From assembly GCA_913057725.1 (NCBI GenBank), contig CAJXOS010000013.1, forward strand, positions 1 through 64,000: DNA of 64,000 nucleotides, given 5' to 3'. This document shows positions 28,503 to 36,337 of this stretch, one piece after another. The stretch comes from an uncultured Lewinella sp. GTDB lineage: Bacteria; Bacteroidota; Bacteroidia; Chitinophagales; Saprospiraceae. A program made the translations under genes and the position numbers. The notes beneath the pieces are model-generated. The model was given only the letters and a program-made list of their open reading frames with translations. It was not told where the DNA came from and searched no databases. Within the stretch, counting starts at the first letter, position 1, and each line of letters opens with the position of its first letter.

Positions 28503-28522
28503 GTAGCGAATTTTCGCAAAAT
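28503..28522 (+). promoter_or_regulatory. Palindromic operator-like site, copy 1
   Basis: GTAGCGAATTTTCGCAAAAT. AGCGAA and TTCGC form an inverted repeat around TT. It is a near-identical copy of the site at 28567-28586 (19 of 20 bases). It lies between the divergent P450 and acyl-CoA dehydrogenase genes. Confidence 0.65.
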
Positions 28523-28566
28523 CATCCTTTTCTAACTTTACTTTCTCCTAAAAAGCGCTTATTTTC

Positions 28567-28586
28567 GTAGCGAATTTTCGCTAAAT
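28567..28586 (+). promoter_or_regulatory. Palindromic operator-like site, copy 2
   Basis: GTAGCGAATTTTCGCTAAAT, with AGCGAA/TTCGCT as a perfect 6-base inverted repeat around TT. It starts 64 bases after copy 1, about six helical turns, so both face the same side of the DNA. It ends 30 bases before the acyl-CoA dehydrogenase start, consistent with a repressor site. Confidence 0.65.
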
Positions 28587-28615
28587 GTGATTAACGACTA
28601 TAAAATATTGACCAA

Positions 28616-30418
28616 ATGTCTGAAGTAGCAACCTCCACCAAAGTCCTTCGGGGCGGTGAATTTCTGGTAAGATCTACAACTCCAGAAGAAGTATTTATCC
28701 CAGAAGAGTTCAATGAAGAGCAGCGCATGATTCGCGATATGGTGCGCGATTTCGTGGAAACGCACGCTTTCCCAAATGCCAATAAGATTGAAAAGCAAGA
28801 AGACAACATCGCTGTTAAGCTTCTTGATACCATTGCAGAGCTAGGCCTGCTTGGTACGCACATGCCAGAACAGTATGGTGGTATGGAGTTGGACACCAAT
28901 ACCAACACCTTGATTTGTGATGCGATGGGCCCAACCGGAGCTTTCACCGTATCCTATGCTGCGCATACGGGCATTGGAATGCTTCCTATTCTTTACTTCG
29001 GTACAGATCAGCAAAAAGAGGCGTACTTGCCTCAACTGATCAACGGAGAGATGAAAGCGGCCTACTGCCTAACAGAGCCAGGTTCTGGTTCTGATGCCTT
29101 AGCGGCAAAAACCCGCGCTGACCTCACAGAGGATGGACAGCACTATATCCTGAACGGCCAGAAGATGTGGATCTCCAACGCAGGCTTCGCGAATGTGTTT
29201 ATCGTTTTCGCTCAGGTAGAAGGAGATAAGTTTACGGGCTTCATTGTACCTCGTGATAGCGAAGGTCTAACACTTGGAGCAGAGGAAGACAAGCTAGGAA
29301 TCAAAGGATCTTCTACTCGTCAGGTATTCTTCGAAGACGTGAAAGTACCAGCAGAGAATGTGCTTGGTGAAATTGGTAAGGGGCACCTTATCGCTTTCAA
29401 TGCACTAAACATGGGGCGCTTCAAGCTGAACGCACTTTGTAATGGCGGTGCTAAGGAGTGTATCACTTCTTCCGTTCGTTATGCCAATGAACGCAAGCAG
29501 TTCAAGACTCCTATTGCCAACTTTGGTGCGATCAAGTACAAACTATCAGAGCAAGCTATTCGTGTATTCGCTAGCGAAAGTGCTTTGTACCGTACAAGCC
29601 AGTTGATGCAAGACTGGAATAAGAAATTAAAGGCAGAAGGAATTGGTTTCGGAGACGCGAAGCTACAAGCTGCCGAAGAGTATGCCATCGAGTGTGCACT
29701 ATTGAAAGTGATCGGCTCTGAGGCCTTGGATTATGTGGTAGATGAGAATGTCCAAATCCATGGTGGTATGGGCTACTCTGAAGAAGGTACTGCCGCTCGC
29801 GCTTACCGTGATAGCCGTATCAACCGTATCTATGAAGGTACGAATGAGATCAACCGTCTACTTTCTGTAGACATGTTCTTCCGTCGCGGCATGGCCGGTG
29901 CTTTTGACTTCGTGAGTCCAGCATGGGCTGTACAGAAGGAGTTGGCTAGCATGCCATCTATGGAGCAGCCAGCTGGTGAATACGGTCAGGAAGAGAAGGC
30001 GGTAGCCGAATTCAAAAAAATTATCCTGATGGTAGCCGGTGCTGCTGGTAAGATGCAGATGGAGGGTCAGTTGAACCTGAAAGTAGAGCAGGAGATCGTA
30101 ATGAATCTTGCCAATATGTTGCTCGATGCTTTCCAGGCAGAGAGTACTTTGCTTCGTGTGCAGAAGCTGGCGAATATGGCGGACAAGCCACAGGAGCAAG
30201 CAGTGTACAATGCTATCCTTCGCGTATTGATCAGCGACGCTACACATCGTATCGCCAAGGAAGCGAGTGATGCAGTTGCTTCTTTCGCAGAAGGTGACCT
30301 GCTGCGTACTTTCCTAATGGGTATCAAGCGCTTTACCAAGTACCCACCAGTAAATGTTAAGGCAGAGCGCCGCGTAGTAGCTGATGCCTTGATTGCTGCT
30401 AATGCATATGCACTGTAG
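28616..30418 (+). CDS. Acyl-CoA dehydrogenase (long, ~600-residue type)
   Basis: A flavoenzyme that makes the alpha-beta double bond in acyl-CoA during fatty acid beta-oxidation. The N-terminal acyl-CoA dehydrogenase domains contain AYCLTEPGSGSDA, MWISNAGFANVF and NMGRFKLNA. The catalytic Glu is likely E407 in IYEGTNEINR. About 170 extra C-terminal residues form a helical domain, as in very-long-chain acyl-CoA dehydrogenases. The gene is strongly terminated. The two operator-like sites upstream suggest control by a repressor, possibly responding to acyl-CoA; that is inference. Confidence 0.93.
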   Translation: MSEVATSTKVLRGGEFLVRSTTPEEVFIPEEFNEEQRMIRDMVRDFVETHAFPNANKIEKQEDNIAVKLLDTIAELGLLGTHMPEQYGGMELDTNTNTLICDAMGPTGAFTVSYAAHTGIGMLPILYFGTDQQKEAYLPQLINGEMKAAYCLTEPGSGSDALAAKTRADLTEDGQHYILNGQKMWISNAGFANVFIVFAQVEGDKFTGFIVPRDSEGLTLGAEEDKLGIKGSSTRQVFFEDVKVPAENVLGEIGKGHLIAFNALNMGRFKLNALCNGGAKECITSSVRYANERKQFKTPIANFGAIKYKLSEQAIRVFASESALYRTSQLMQDWNKKLKAEGIGFGDAKLQAAEEYAIECALLKVIGSEALDYVVDENVQIHGGMGYSEEGTAARAYRDSRINRIYEGTNEINRLLSVDMFFRRGMAGAFDFVSPAWAVQKELASMPSMEQPAGEYGQEEKAVAEFKKIILMVAGAAGKMQMEGQLNLKVEQEIVMNLANMLLDAFQAESTLLRVQKLANMADKPQEQAVYNAILRVLISDATHRIAKEASDAVASFAEGDLLRTFLMGIKRFTKYPPVNVKAERRVVADALIAANAYAL

Positions 30419-30505
30419 GAATAAGCATTTGTAGTGGTACGAAAGATTAATTGCTAAGTACCATATTCCAATAAATAGACTTTAGGTCAAATAGTCGCTT
30501 TAAGC

Positions 30506-30536
30506 AAAGCTCCGGATCACGATCCGGGGCTTTTTT
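30506..30536 (+). terminator. Terminator after the acyl-CoA dehydrogenase gene
   Basis: AAAGCTCCGGATC at 30506-30518 pairs with GATCCGGGGCTTT at 30521-30533 (one G-T pair, two-base loop), then a run of T. The 3' half of the hairpin overlaps the last codons of the convergent DUF1361 gene. Confidence 0.9.
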
Positions 30537-31209
30537 GTTCGGTACGTAACTCTTGTTGCCAGACCCAATAGGCGCAGGCTAATAAGGCGCTAAATAGTAC
30601 AATCATCAGCCAGGCCTCCATATGCTGGAATGGATACCGAATCAAAGCAAATGCATCCATCACTAACCCATAAGGTTGGACAAAGGCATCCCAGCTATTC
30701 CAGCGGAGTACTCGACCCAAGTAGATGCCAATTCCGCTCAGAAATAGTATGACCCCCATGGTAGCATGTGTGTGCCGGCTAGGATAGCGAGACGATAAAA
30801 ACGTATGCATTAACCTTAAGGCCCGGAGTGCTAGAACAGTACCCAGGTAGGCAAAACTAAACAGCAGCAAAGCATCAAACCAAAGCGGAATGTCCAGTTG
30901 TACTCGCAGGTGGATAAGATCTGTTATCAAATAGGGGGCATTCGGGAAGAACAGCGTAGCTAGAGCAAATAAGCTCCATGCCCGCAGCTTACCATCATCA
31001 TTTTCAATAAGCTCCATCAGGACAATTGGTATCCAGGCTAGAAAAGTATTCCAAATAAGGAAGATGAACCTGAGCTTAGGGCATGCGTAAAAGTCCCACG
31101 GATCGCAAGATGATTCTACCAAATAGAAAATACGAAAGAGTAGCATACCTGTGCTCAAAGCACTAAACGCCAGTAACGCCTGGTATTTGCGGAAGAAAGA
31201 AAGCAACAT
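30517..31209 (-). CDS. DUF1361 family integral membrane protein
   Basis: From the ATG at 31209 the product has 230 residues and about seven hydrophobic segments. The DUF1361 signature is present: LATLFFPNAPYLITDLIHL in the middle and an IGIYLGRVLRWNSWD segment later. The frame extends upstream to 31425, but that part overlaps the neighbouring Coq4-like gene and a short tandem repeat and has no protein-like character. The family has no established function. It is the last gene of a minus-strand group of membrane proteins, 79 bases after its neighbour. Confidence 0.85.
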   Translation of the reverse strand: MLLSFFRKYQALLAFSALSTGMLLFRIFYLVESSCDPWDFYACPKLRFIFLIWNTFLAWIPIVLMELIENDDGKLRAWSLFALATLFFPNAPYLITDLIHLRVQLDIPLWFDALLLFSFAYLGTVLALRALRLMHTFLSSRYPSRHTHATMGVILFLSGIGIYLGRVLRWNSWDAFVQPYGLVMDAFALIRYPFQHMEAWLMIVLFSALLACAYWVWQQELRTEQKSPGS

Positions 31210-31257
31210 TCTTAAAGGAGTTTTACATTGATAATTTGAACCCAAAACATTTAGCCT

Positions 31258-31284
31258 CCACCAAACCACCAAACCACCAAACCA
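31258..31284. repeat. Short 8-bp tandem repeat (CCAAACCA, three copies)
   Basis: Three perfect copies of CCAAACCA at 31261-31284, preceded by a partial CCA. On the transcribed minus strand it reads as G-rich TGGTTTGG units. It lies between the Coq4-like stop and the DUF1361 start. Confidence 0.7.
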
Positions 31285-31288
31285 TTCC

Positions 31289-31852
31289 CTACCACCTAAA
31301 CTCGTCCTCCTCACAAAGCTGCCCGCCAGCGATGAAATGCTGTAAACTAGCGAGGTTCTCCTGCAGCAGATATTCAAAGTACCAATGATGAAATGCTCTG
31401 AGTCCCTTCCCGTGTTGGTAAGCACGACGAAACCAGCCCCAATGTTCTGGAAAGCAGAGCGTGCCTACAGCTGCGGCTAAGAACGAGAAGACACTACGTT
31501 TCCCATTGCCGATCAGGCACCACTGTAAGGCTACCTCCTCAGGAGCAGATAAACCGTAGTTGAGTAGTACGTGAAAAACATCGTGGTTCTCAAAACTGGA
31601 GATAAGATCCGGTTCGTGTACTTCTAGGAATTGCCCAACTTGTCTACCCAGGCTACCGGCAGGGTATTTCAAAAGTATGGCCTTGCTGACTTGCCAGGCT
31701 GGCCTGTTATCAGGTTTGAAATAGGCATAAACGGGGTAGCTAAAGCTGTAAGCCCAGTGTAGAAATTGAGAACGAAGCCCATGTAGGGGCAAACGGAGCG
31801 CGATGGATGACATAATAGAATAAGTTAACACTTCATGCGCTTGAAAGTGCAT
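31289..31852 (-). CDS. Coq4-like protein
   Basis: The 187-residue protein carries the Coq4 family signature: H-D-x-x-H followed after 11 residues by Glu (ENHDVFHVLLNYGLSAPEE), then EVALQW. Coq4 is needed for ubiquinone synthesis in mitochondria and proteobacteria, where it binds a divalent metal through this motif. Bacteroidota normally use menaquinone, so the role here is unclear. Starts at 31852 or 31813 (MSSIALRLPL) are possible. It lies 40 bases after the DUF4173 gene on the same strand. Confidence 0.72.
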   Translation of the reverse strand: MHFQAHEVLTYSIMSSIALRLPLHGLRSQFLHWAYSFSYPVYAYFKPDNRPAWQVSKAILLKYPAGSLGRQVGQFLEVHEPDLISSFENHDVFHVLLNYGLSAPEEVALQWCLIGNGKRSVFSFLAAAVGTLCFPEHWGWFRRAYQHGKGLRAFHHWYFEYLLQENLASLQHFIAGGQLCEEDEFRW

Positions 31853-31891
31853 GAAATAGAGGTTGTGAAATACAGGCCTATAGTGGCCGAT

Positions 31892-33346
31892 CTAGTTTGC
31901 TTTTTGATAGGCTCGCCAAGCCTTTAACTGGCGATAATCGCTGTAGTTCCAGCTACGCCAATCACGATTCTCTACACGGCGTTCGAGCCGCTTTGCTTTG
32001 CTTTGGAGGTAGTCATGGTCAAGTCGGTCAGCAATCATGGTGGAGGTCTGTGCTGCTTCAAGCAGTGGTACGAGGTTGTTGTCCAGTATCTGCTGGATAT
32101 GGTAGAGGTCTGGATCTTCTCGTTGTAGATTGTAGCGTGTGATGAGGCTATCCCAGTTCACAGATGCAGCTACCAAAAGGCTCAATAGAACAGCCCGCCC
32201 ATTCATCTCCATGAGGTAGAAGGCTGTTCGTGGGCCACGAATTTTTTGATACATCGTGTAGAGGCCAAACAAGACCAGCACTAGAAATACAACGACAATA
32301 ATGCGGCCATGAGCTAGACCGTGGTGTTGTATATAATGACCATTCCTAACGCCGACTGACAATGCCAGGAATGCATTTTGTGCTAACCACAAATTAGCCA
32401 GCTGCTTTAGTCGCTGATTGTTTGGAAAAAAATTGAGATTGCCACGCATAAATAGCAATACCACCAGCATAGCTAAGACAATGGAGAAGATCAACAACCA
32501 GGTGCCTTCGTGGACATATTGACTCAATTCAGCCGCCGTGTACTCTTGCGGTGAAAACCATACCCAAATCACATCAAGCAAGTTGATGATGAGCAATAGG
32601 CTGTTCAAAATTATGAAAGAGTAGACTGCTGTCTGATATTCCTGCTTAAGGCCTAAAGTTCGAGTAGACCAGGGCAGTGGCCGACGATTGCGTATAAGGG
32701 CGAACTGCCATCCTTGAACCCAGTCATGAATGAGCGGTATCCCATTTCGGCGTCCCAGCAATGCCACCACTAGAATCCAGCCCAAAAGAAAGACGAATAG
32801 GCGGCCCATATCAAAATCGAAGTCGAATACTTCCTCGATCCAGTCTCCCATGCGTTCATTAAAAGCGCCGAAGGTGGAATTCGCAGCGCTGTAGATCAAA
32901 TAGAATGGAATGATAAGAAGGAACGGGATAATCCAAAGCCGAACCTGGCGCCAGGTGGTTTTCCACTGTGCATCTGGCCCCTGTTGAGAACTGAGGTTCC
33001 GCAGGCTGATCAACCAACCAAATAATAAACCACGTGCACTCTCTACCAAGCCAAGTACCCAAAAACGTACTTCTCGATTTTGGAGATAGCCGACTGTTAC
33101 CGCTGCAAACACCCAATAGACAACGATGCTTAGGATGGAGTGATGCCAAAACACAAAAAAGCCGCTCAAGCACCAGCCGATTAGCAAGGCATTGGTCATA
33201 GGACGCCGGCTTATTTCGGGTTTGAGCCAAAGAGCAGCAGCTGAAGTAGCAAGGCTAAATAGCAGGAGGTTCGATCCAAGGCGAGCCTCCCATATGAGAA
33301 AATGGAAGCCAAGAGCGAGCGCAAGAATAATTACAATGTTTCTCAT
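31892..33346 (-). CDS. DUF4173/DUF4153-like polytopic membrane protein
   Basis: About 484 residues with roughly 12 hydrophobic segments. The central part resembles DUF4173: an IYSAANSTFGAF segment, LGLKQEYQTAVYSFIILN, and later LAQNAFLALSVGVRNGHYI with GLAHGRI. The ATG at 33346 is preferred; the TTG at 33367 lies inside the operator-like palindrome 33353-33371. It is 48 bases downstream of the winged-helix regulator gene. Function is not established for the family. Confidence 0.78.
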   Translation of the reverse strand: MRNIVIILALALGFHFLIWEARLGSNLLLFSLATSAAALWLKPEISRRPMTNALLIGWCLSGFFVFWHHSILSIVVYWVFAAVTVGYLQNREVRFWVLGLVESARGLLFGWLISLRNLSSQQGPDAQWKTTWRQVRLWIIPFLLIIPFYLIYSAANSTFGAFNERMGDWIEEVFDFDFDMGRLFVFLLGWILVVALLGRRNGIPLIHDWVQGWQFALIRNRRPLPWSTRTLGLKQEYQTAVYSFIILNSLLLIINLLDVIWVWFSPQEYTAAELSQYVHEGTWLLIFSIVLAMLVVLLFMRGNLNFFPNNQRLKQLANLWLAQNAFLALSVGVRNGHYIQHHGLAHGRIIVVVFLVLVLFGLYTMYQKIRGPRTAFYLMEMNGRAVLLSLLVAASVNWDSLITRYNLQREDPDLYHIQQILDNNLVPLLEAAQTSTMIADRLDHDYLQSKAKRLERRVENRDWRSWNYSDYRQLKAWRAYQKAN

Positions 33347-33352
33347 TAAAAG

Positions 33353-33371
33353 TACTTTGTTTTTCAAAGTT
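33353..33371 (-). promoter_or_regulatory. Operator-like palindrome (ACTTTG-N5-CAAAGT) before the DUF4173 gene
   Basis: ACTTTG at 33354-33359 and CAAAGT at 33365-33370 form a perfect inverted repeat with a 5-base spacer, 7 bases upstream of the start codon. The same motif and flanks occur at 34352-34370. Likely bound by the winged-helix regulator encoded between the two sites. Confidence 0.65.
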
Positions 33372-33394
33372 AAAGGGCAAAAAAAGAGAATGGG

Positions 33395-33703
33395 TTACCC
33401 TTCCCCTTTCTGCATTTTGATGATTTTTTCCAAATAGGCTAGATGCTCCATGAAAGCAGCACGGCCTTTATCGGTAGCACGATAACTGGTATTTGGCTTT
33501 CGGCCAATAAATTGCTTACGGAGCTCAATAAAGCCCTCCCGATCCAAGGCTTTTAGGTGACTGGCAAGGTTGCCGTCACTAACCTCCAGATTATCGCGTA
33601 AGTGTGTAAAATCTACCCACTCTTCTACCATTAGCATAGACATTACGCCCAAGCGAATCCTATGGTCAAAAGCTTTTCGTAAATGTGTAATGATTCCCTT
33701 CAT
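33395..33703 (-). CDS. Winged-helix transcriptional regulator (HTH_34/ArsR-MarR-like)
   Basis: A 102-residue single-domain DNA-binding protein. The recognition region is VDFTHLRDNLEVSDGNLASHLKALDREGFIEL, followed by the wing (RKPNTSYRATDKGRAAF). This matches the small 'winged helix DNA-binding domain' family often found in operons with membrane proteins. Its start overlaps the stop of the upstream membrane-protein gene by 4 bases (ATGA), showing translational coupling. Identical inverted repeats precede the operon's first gene and the next gene downstream, so autoregulation is likely. Confidence 0.88.
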   Translation of the reverse strand: MKGIITHLRKAFDHRIRLGVMSMLMVEEWVDFTHLRDNLEVSDGNLASHLKALDREGFIELRKQFIGRKPNTSYRATDKGRAAFMEHLAYLEKIIKMQKGEG

Positions 33704-34347
33704 CGCTCGTATTTATTGTACATCAATAGGCCGTAGAGGATATGCAAAACGCCAAATCCAATGGCCCACAATAAGAGGCCCCAACCGATAAAGAAAAGGC
33801 CAATACTGCCCAAAGCTACTTGGCATAGACCTAAATAGTAGAGGTCATTGAGTGTGTACTTACTACCATTGATCAATGCCAGGCCGTAAAAGATAAGGGT
33901 AGCTGGTGCCACTAAACCAAGGTAGCCCTGGTAAAACATAGCTAAGCAAAATACCCCACCTGCTGTGAGCGGAATTGCCAAATTAAGCAAAAGACGTTTA
34001 GTAAGTGGGTCCCAGATGGCCTGGCCTTTCATGCGTGCCCGGCGAGTAGTGAAATAGATGCCACTACTGAGTGCACCGGCCAAGACAAAAAGTGCATCAA
34101 GCAAGTAGAAGGTATAACCGGACCATCCCCAGGGATGAGGATCTACCGGCCAGTAGTGCAACGACTCCCTATAACTCGTCACGCCTCCCGCATAAAGGTA
34201 CCACTGAGCAATAGCAGCTCCTGCTAATGCAAAGAGACCTGCTCCAACTCCGGAGAGTCCGCTGAGTCCAATGAATTTACTAGTGCGTTCCATCATGCGA
34301 TGGATATCCTGCAACTGGTCTAAGGGGTGATTGGGGAGTCTGCTCAT
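33700..34347 (-). CDS. Hypothetical integral membrane protein, first gene of the regulator operon
   Basis: A 215-residue protein with about six hydrophobic helices and a basic N-terminus (MSRLPNHPLDQLQDIHRMMERTSKF). It overlaps the winged-helix regulator gene by 4 bases. In Bacteroidota such membrane proteins recur beside this type of regulator, but no function is established. An ACTTTG-N5-CAAAGT palindrome with a seventh base pair lies 5 bases upstream of its start codon. Confidence 0.8.
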   Translation of the reverse strand: MSRLPNHPLDQLQDIHRMMERTSKFIGLSGLSGVGAGLFALAGAAIAQWYLYAGGVTSYRESLHYWPVDPHPWGWSGYTFYLLDALFVLAGALSSGIYFTTRRARMKGQAIWDPLTKRLLLNLAIPLTAGGVFCLAMFYQGYLGLVAPATLIFYGLALINGSKYTLNDLYYLGLCQVALGSIGLFFIGWGLLLWAIGFGVLHILYGLLMYNKYER

Positions 34348-34351
34348 AAAG

Positions 34352-34370
34352 TACTTTGAAATGCAAAGTA
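34352..34370 (-). promoter_or_regulatory. Operator-like palindrome (TACTTTG-N5-CAAAGTA) at the operon start
   Basis: TACTTTG at 34352-34358 and CAAAGTA at 34364-34370 form a perfect 7-base inverted repeat with a 5-base spacer. It lies 5 bases before the start codon of the first gene in the regulator operon, and a second copy is at 33353-33371. A bound protein there would block transcription. Confidence 0.68.
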
Positions 34371-34472
34371 AATGATTTTTTTCACGCCGCGCAAGCCCCC
34401 TTTATGCTTTTCCATTCAGCCTTGAAAAACTACGATTCAACGATTGCTCACAACTACTCAGCTTTTCAATGG

Positions 34473-34503
34473 TTGCTTCAAGGGAGCAATTGCGGTACTT
34501 TTA
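34473..34503 (+). promoter_or_regulatory. Possible promoter of the LytS-type histidine kinase
   Basis: TTG at 34473-34475, a 20-base spacer, then TACTTTTA at 34496-34503, one mismatch from TAnnTTTG. It lies about 24 bases before the ATG. Confidence 0.35.
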
Positions 34504-34526
34504 TATTGACAAAATAGGTATAGAGA

Positions 34527-35603
34527 ATGCAGTTAAGTGCCAAAAACAGGCAACTACTGGGGTTTAATGATCTACCAATTGTATTAGTAGGCATTCCTAT
34601 TGTGGCGTTTTTTATGCCATTGCTGTTCTTCAACGGTACGCTTGAGAATGGCCTGATAGCCTATTGGCCAAAGTGGAAGGTCTCGCTTTTCTTTACCACC
34701 TTTTATTGGGTGGCCATGCGATGGTTTGTGCTTCGCTTCCGGTCGCGTTATCCAGAGTACAAGGATACTGGGAAAAGGGTGGTACTGATGGTTTTATCTA
34801 CCATTGGGGTAGTGCTCCTCCTCAATCGGTTCTGCTATGATGTTCATGATATATTGCTGCCGGGCGGCCACGGAGAGAAGATGACACTCTTTGTGTATGC
34901 CCGGAGTACGTTCATGATGGTCTTCTTTGTATTGTCTTTGTACGAAGGGGTCTACTTCTATCATCGCTGGCGGTTGAGCCTGATCGAAACCGAACGACTT
35001 CGGCAGGAAAATATCACCTCTCAGCTGGATGCACTTAAGAGCCAGGTGAATCCACATTTCTTATTCAATAGCCTCAATACCTTAACGTATCTGATACCAG
35101 AAGATGAGAATCGTGCAGTGCGTTTTGTCCAACAACTTTCAAAGGTGTATCGCTACATTTTGGAAATCCGCGACCGTTCTTTGATTACGGTAGCAGAGGA
35201 ACTGGACTTTCTGGATGCTTATCAGTTTTTGCTCAAAGAACGATTCGGTGATAACCTCCAAATACATTTGCAAATTGATCCTGCTGTCAAGCAAATGCAG
35301 ATGATTCCATTGTCGATGCAGATGTTGTTGGAGAACGCCATCAAGCATAACATCATCAGCAAGCAGAACCCGCTTCATATAGAAATCGTTGCGGGTACGC
35401 GTAACGGCACGCTATTGGTGCGCAACCAGCTTCAACTCAAACAGCAAAGCCAAATATCTACCCAGGTTGGGCTGGATAATATCCGCCGTCGTTATGCCTT
35501 TTATACCAACGCGGACATTCAAATAAGTGATGATGATGGCTGGTTTAGCGTCGAGCTTCCTTTGCTGCAAGCACATGTTTCAGTAGAAGAGTTGAAGGGC
35601 TAA
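34527..35603 (+). CDS. LytS/YehU-type sensor histidine kinase, apparently orphan
   Basis: 358 residues. Four transmembrane segments (about 15-36, 52-70, 84-105, 119-145) with little extracellular sequence are followed by a His_kinase domain with phospho-acceptor His177 in QVNPHFLFNSLNTL, and an ATP-binding domain with LLENAIKHN and GLDNIRRRY. Partners in this family are LytTR response regulators, usually encoded directly downstream; here the next gene is a DUF2141 protein, so the regulator lies elsewhere. The signal is unknown. Confidence 0.9.
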   Translation: MQLSAKNRQLLGFNDLPIVLVGIPIVAFFMPLLFFNGTLENGLIAYWPKWKVSLFFTTFYWVAMRWFVLRFRSRYPEYKDTGKRVVLMVLSTIGVVLLLNRFCYDVHDILLPGGHGEKMTLFVYARSTFMMVFFVLSLYEGVYFYHRWRLSLIETERLRQENITSQLDALKSQVNPHFLFNSLNTLTYLIPEDENRAVRFVQQLSKVYRYILEIRDRSLITVAEELDFLDAYQFLLKERFGDNLQIHLQIDPAVKQMQMIPLSMQMLLENAIKHNIISKQNPLHIEIVAGTRNGTLLVRNQLQLKQQSQISTQVGLDNIRRRYAFYTNADIQISDDDGWFSVELPLLQAHVSVEELKG

Positions 35604-35668
35604 CAACCTTAGCACCAACAACAAAATCATTCACACCAACGTTTCCTCCCTGAATCCAAACAGTCAGG

Positions 35669-36103
35669 ATGCGTTACCTCCTTGGCCTTAGCGCCCTTCT
35701 TCTTTTATCCGTAAGCACCAATCGAACCGTCAGTGTACGAATCGCAAATATCAATGCCGCTAAAGGCTCTGTGCGCCTTGCCGTCTTTACTACTGCGGAA
35801 GATTTCAAGGAGAATGAAAACGCTGTTTTTGGCCGCGTAATTCCGTTGAGTTCACGAGGAGATGTTTCACTTGACATTCCACTCGAGGAAGGCAAGACGC
35901 ATGGCATCGCTCTTTTTCATGACTTGAATGATAACGGTAAGTTAGATAAGACACTGGTTGGTATTCCTAAGGAGCCCTATGCTTTTTCCAATAACCCAAA
36001 GGCGAAATGGGAGAAGCCTTCTTTCTCAGATATTTCTTTCCTTCCGGAAAACGCCTCTGGCGAAACATTAGAACTGCGCCTTTTAACCTGGGGTGAACGT
36101 TAA
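35669..36103 (+). CDS. DUF2141 family secreted protein
   Basis: 144 residues with an N-terminal signal peptide. The DUF2141 pattern is clear: VRLAVFTTAEDF, then HDLNDNGKLDKTLVGIPKEPYAFSNN and a PSFSDISF segment near the end. Function of the family is unknown; it is common in Bacteroidota and is predicted periplasmic. It lies 65 bases downstream of the histidine kinase on the same strand and may be co-transcribed. Confidence 0.85.
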   Translation: MRYLLGLSALLLLSVSTNRTVSVRIANINAAKGSVRLAVFTTAEDFKENENAVFGRVIPLSSRGDVSLDIPLEEGKTHGIALFHDLNDNGKLDKTLVGIPKEPYAFSNNPKAKWEKPSFSDISFLPENASGETLELRLLTWGER

Positions 36104-36337
36104 GCAGATGGTTAGACCTTATTTAAGATTCTCTGCTTGCGCGAAAATGAAGGAGCTCTATTCTGAACAAGGCAAAACCTCGGAGAAGCCGCAAAGCGAA
36201 ACGTAGGTTTAGCTGGACGGTAAGGCGAGGCTTTTTAACGAAGTGCAGGAGAAAACTTACCATTTGTAGCCAATTGGTGAAACTTTAAGCAAGCTCTTAC
36301 TACCTTGTAAGCACCTATTGACCAATCCTATCTCTTA

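Noticed and set aside
29858-30247. 129-codon minus-strand frame inside the acyl-CoA dehydrogenase gene
   Set aside because: Antisense to well-conserved coding sequence; no family features.
31210-31425. N-terminal extension of the DUF1361 frame
   Set aside because: It overlaps the Coq4-like gene and the tandem repeat and has no membrane-protein pattern; the ATG at 31209 fits the family.
36104-36337. Possible hairpin (CCTCG/CGAGG with a long loop then TTTTT) between the DUF2141 and lipoprotein genes
   Set aside because: The stem is only five to six pairs with a loop of over 40 bases; too weak to call a terminator.
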